In this document: in pieces, positions 62,054-64,000 of the stretch
Layout: each line of letters begins with the position of its first letter
How positions within the stretch are numbered: position 1 is the first letter of the stretch
From: Sulfuricurvum sp.
GTDB taxonomy: Bacteria; Campylobacterota; Campylobacteria; Campylobacterales; Sulfurimonadaceae
Length of the DNA: 64,000 nt
Direction of reading: 5' to 3'
Assembly (NCBI GenBank): GCA_030696775.1
Contig: JAUYRN010000027.1
Coordinates: 292,627-356,626, forward strand
Program-made: the position numbers and the translations under genes
The notes under the pieces: model-generated
What the model was told of the DNA's origin: nothing
Seen by the model: only the letters and a program-made list of their open reading frames with translations
The model's database searches: none

Positions 62054-62455
62054 ATGAGACATTACGAAAACTTAGTAATCGTAAAACCAACTCTTACAGA
62101 AGAAGAGATTAAAAACACCCTCGCACTCGTCGAAGAGGTCATCACGTCAAACGGCGGAGAGATCATTGGACGCGATGCAATGGGCATGAAAAAACTAGCT
62201 TACCCGATCGAAAAAAATGTTCGTGGTTATTTCTACGTTATGTATTACACCGTTGCACCTTCTGCAATCAGTGAAATTGAAAGACGTTTCCGTATCAACG
62301 AGGAAATCTTACGTTTTGTAACTATGAAATATGATAGTAAACGTGAAATTAAAGCATGGAATACAATGGTTGAAAAAACTAAAAAGACTGTTGCTGCGGC
62401 ACCTGCTCCTGTAGCTCCTGTTGCTGAAACAACAACTGAAGAAGTAGCTTCTTAA
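62054..62455 (+). CDS. rpsF: 30S ribosomal protein S6
   Basis: A 133-residue protein from ATG 62054, chosen for AAGGAGA 10 bases upstream; an in-frame start at 61982 is not credible. It begins RHYENLVIVKPTLTEEEI and contains KKLAYPIEKNVRGYFYVMYY, the S6 core. An Ala/Pro-rich tail (AAAPAPVAPVAET) extends it. S6 binds S18 on the small subunit. First gene of the S6-SSB-S18 operon. Confidence 0.97.
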   Translation: MRHYENLVIVKPTLTEEEIKNTLALVEEVITSNGGEIIGRDAMGMKKLAYPIEKNVRGYFYVMYYTVAPSAISEIERRFRINEEILRFVTMKYDSKREIKAWNTMVEKTKKTVAAAPAPVAPVAETTTEEVAS

Positions 62456-62471
62456 ACCCTAAGGAAAACTC

Positions 62472-62981
62472 ATGTTTAATAAAATTATTTTGGTTGGAAA
62501 TCTCACTCGTGACATTGAGCTCAAGTACGCACAAGGTGGATCGGCAATTGCCAATACAGCTATCGCTACGAGTCGCAAGTTTACTGTGAACGGTGAAAAA
62601 AAAGAAGAGACATGTTTTGTTGACATCACTTTTTTCGGACGTTCAGGTGAGGTAGCCAATCAATACCTTCGTAAGGGTTCAAAAATCCTCGTCGAAGGAC
62701 GATTAAAATTTGATCAATGGGTTGACCAAACAAGTGGACAAAAGCGCTCTAAGCACTCCGTTATTGTTGAAACGATGCAAATGCTCGATTCACGTAGCGA
62801 AGCTTCTCAGGGTGGTTACAGTGATGATAGTGGAAGCAGTAGCAGCTATGAGGGAGGGTATGATGCCCCTGCTCAAAAAGCGTACACGCCTCCACCGTCA
62901 TATTCTAAACCATCGCCAGCAAAAATGCCCGAAAACAATCTCCCTGAGATTGATATCAACGAAGACGAAATTCCGTTCTAG
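62472..62981 (+). CDS. ssb: Single-stranded DNA-binding protein
   Basis: A 169-residue protein: OB fold about 1-110 (FNKIILVGNLTRDIELKY, ETCFVDITFFGRSGEVANQYL), a flexible Gly/Ser/Pro linker, and the acidic tip DINEDEIPF that recruits partner proteins. It lies between rpsF and rpsR, the standard operon. Confidence 0.98.
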   Translation: MFNKIILVGNLTRDIELKYAQGGSAIANTAIATSRKFTVNGEKKEETCFVDITFFGRSGEVANQYLRKGSKILVEGRLKFDQWVDQTSGQKRSKHSVIVETMQMLDSRSEASQGGYSDDSGSSSSYEGGYDAPAQKAYTPPPSYSKPSPAKMPENNLPEIDINEDEIPF

Positions 62982-63002
62982 AACGAGTACAAGGAAATAA
63001 CC

Positions 63003-63269
63003 ATGTCAGAAAAAAGAAAATTTAAAAAACGTTTTTGCAAATACTGCGAACAAAAAGTAGATTTCATTGACTACAAAGATGTAGCTTCATTGAAATATTC
63101 ACTCTCTGAGCGTTTCAAAATCATGCCACGTCGTTTAACAGGTAACTGTAAACGTCACCAAGATATGGTAACGATCTCTATCAAACAATCTCGCGCAGCG
63201 GCATTGATTCCATACACTGTATCACGTAAAGTGGTTGCAGGCGCTCCATTCGACGATCGTAGCTATTAA
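63003..63269 (+). CDS. rpsR: 30S ribosomal protein S18
   Basis: An 88-residue protein with a basic start ([17 protein letters not shown]) and [18 protein letters not shown] core (here [14 protein letters not shown]). It keeps the C-x-x-C pair near the start and a further Cys at TGNC, the zinc-ribbon-like form. It pairs with S6. Last gene of the operon. Confidence 0.97.
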   Translation: MSEKRKFKKRFCKYCEQKVDFIDYKDVASLKYSLSERFKIMPRRLTGNCKRHQDMVTISIKQSRAAALIPYTVSRKVVAGAPFDDRSY

Positions 63270-63283
63270 GCTACTTCTTCTTT

Positions 63284-63313
63284 ATTGTCAGCTTTTATGC
63301 TGGCAATCTTCTT
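63284..63313 (+). terminator. Terminator after rpsR
   Basis: ATTGTCAGC (63284-63292) and GCTGGCAAT (63299-63307) form a nine-pair stem with one G-T pair and a six-base loop, followed by the pyrimidine-rich CTTCTTC. It lies between the convergent rpsR and ComEA-like genes. Confidence 0.55.
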
Positions 63314-63332
63314 CAAATTAAATCATAAAGTA

Positions 63333-63575
63333 TTAACGAACTGAAACTTGCGTCTTCATCCCCTGAAGTGTCTTTGTGCCAATCCCTTTTACATTTACCA
63401 ATTCATCCACTGTTTTAAATGCACCATGCGCCTTACGATACGTCAGAATCTCCTGCGCCTTGCTTGGACCAATACCATTGAGTGTCTGTAGTTGTGCAGA
63501 GTTTGCTTTATTCACATTAACTGCTGCAAATGTAAGCGAGAAAAGAAACATTAAGAAAACCATTATCTTAACCAT
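63333..63575 (-). CDS. ComEA-like helix-hairpin-helix protein with signal peptide
   Basis: An 80-residue protein: signal peptide about 1-17 (IMVFLMFLFSLTFA), then VNVNKANSAQLQTLNGIGPSKAQEIL and VDELVNVKGIGTKTL, a pair of helix-hairpin-helix motifs typical of ComEA. ComEA binds incoming DNA in the periplasm during natural transformation. It is shorter than Gram-positive ComEA and carries only the DNA-binding part, as is usual in Campylobacterota. It is the only competence-like gene in the window. Confidence 0.92.
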   Translation of the reverse strand: MVKIMVFLMFLFSLTFAAVNVNKANSAQLQTLNGIGPSKAQEILTYRKAHGAFKTVDELVNVKGIGTKTLQGMKTQVSVR

Positions 63576-63918
63576 AAGTAACCTTTTAAATTATTTAGAA
63601 TGATTATATCATAAAAAGTCAATGGAGTGTACTAAAAAAAGATTACTAAAAGAAGCTATGGATTAAAAAATATCTTGTAAATATATATATTAGTAACTTA
63701 TACAAGAGTCATATTATAGTGCAAAGCACACCAAGAGATGCTAGATAAGATATACATACCATAAAGAATTGAGAAAGTAAAAAAGACTAGCGCAGGTAAA
63801 ACGGAGTTACGTATAAAGGAGATATTGACATTAAAAACAGTAAGTAAAGATTGATTTAAAAGAAGAGGTTGAGATTAGTTTCAAGAGTGATTGTAAAGAA
63901 GAATGGATTAAATCCGAG
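63576..63918. other. 343-base AT-rich spacer downstream of the rRNA operon
   Basis: This stretch lies between the ComEA-like start and the 5S gene's 3' end. No open frame of useful length, tRNA or repeat was found. A minor CTTGTA/TACAAG inverted repeat (63674-63708) and a GTGC-AAA-GCAC mini-hairpin (63719-63729) are present, but no convincing intrinsic terminator for the rRNA operon was seen. Confidence 0.5.
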
Positions 63919-64000
63919 GCCAGGCGGCGACCTACGTTTCCACACCTGAAAGATGCAGTATTATGAGCGAAGAGGGTCTTAGCTTCCGGGTTCGGAATGG
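63919..64000 (-). rRNA. rrf: 5S ribosomal RNA (5' part outside window)
   Basis: On the minus strand the sequence begins with CCATTCCGAACCCGGAAGCT, the highly conserved 5S loop region, and ends with GTAGGTCGCCGCCTGG, the typical 3' strand. About 82 bases are present; the first roughly 35 lie beyond base 64000. It marks the end of an rRNA operon transcribed toward decreasing coordinates. The exact 3' end may be off by a base or two. Confidence 0.93.

Noticed and set aside
63576..63918. tRNA or small RNA gene between the ComEA-like gene and 5S rRNA
   Set aside because: No cloverleaf with a TTCGA-type arm or other convincing structure could be drawn; only weak short inverted repeats were seen.

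Overview
The window is chromosomal DNA from a Campylobacterota (Epsilonproteobacteria) member, most like a free-living Sulfuricurvum/Sulfurimonas-type sulfur oxidiser. The evidence is the RNase R - holA - rpsF - ssb - rpsR order also known from Helicobacter, histidine kinases with the GEMIGNIAHQWRQPLN box, a sigma-54 promoter in front of flgI, moderate-to-low GC, AT-rich spacers with strong TATAAT boxes but poor -35 boxes, and a very large set of c-di-GMP and PAS sensor proteins. The genus is an inference. Genes are densely packed, and many overlap by 1-11 bases.

Layout. 0-3 kb: tail of a histidine kinase, then a TonB-dependent receptor overlapping a YfiR-like periplasmic protein. 3-7.8 kb (minus): flagellar operon flgI - rod-binding flgJ domain - flgM - flgN-like - flgK, ending in an orphan OppC-type permease. 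7.8-8.8 kb: rsmD and a small conserved gene. 8.9-13.1 kb (plus): 33-aa membrane peptide - hemH - CrtI-like FAD oxidoreductase - LytS/LytTR two-component pair. 13.2-15.9 kb: CDGSH protein, DUF523/DUF1722 protein, photolyase. 15.9-46 kb: a c-di-GMP signalling region, interrupted by a metabolic block at 22.3-27.9 kb (UbiB-like kinase, phasin-like, pdxH, SRPBCC, SDR, diiron MBL protein). 46-49.7 kb: thiD, a THI5/NMT1-like protein, a UbiD decarboxylase. 49.7-52.2 kb: DEDDh exonuclease and murA. 52.2-54.5 kb: AT-rich accessory patch with a Fic protein and small or orphan membrane proteins. 54.5-58.9 kb (minus): purL, EAL-HDOD protein, GreB-like factor. 59-63.6 kb: rnr, holA, rpsF-ssb-rpsR, ComEA-like HhH protein. 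The window ends inside a 5S rRNA gene on the minus strand.

The most striking part is 27.1-37.9 kb. A plus-strand run encodes a LOV-domain winged-helix regulator (blue light), a CheB-CheR-PAS-histidine kinase fusion, a response regulator-PAS-diguanylate cyclase, a heme oxygenase (makes biliverdin) and a complete bacteriophytochrome (red/far-red light) whose output is HD-GYP, a c-di-GMP phosphodiesterase, plus a degenerate GGDEF domain. Divergent from the LOV gene, with a 119-bp shared upstream region, lies a response regulator-PAS-PilZ protein overlapping a diiron (ODP-like) protein. A photolyase lies about 15 kb upstream. I read this as a two-colour light and oxygen/redox sensing locus that sets c-di-GMP level in a non-phototrophic bacterium. 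A hemerythrin-PAS-GGDEF-EAL-CZB protein, a heme-c HD-GYP protein and two dCache-type GGDEF proteins flank it, so the same second messenger is addressed by light, O2/redox, metal and small-molecule inputs. The functional links are inferences from domains and gene order.
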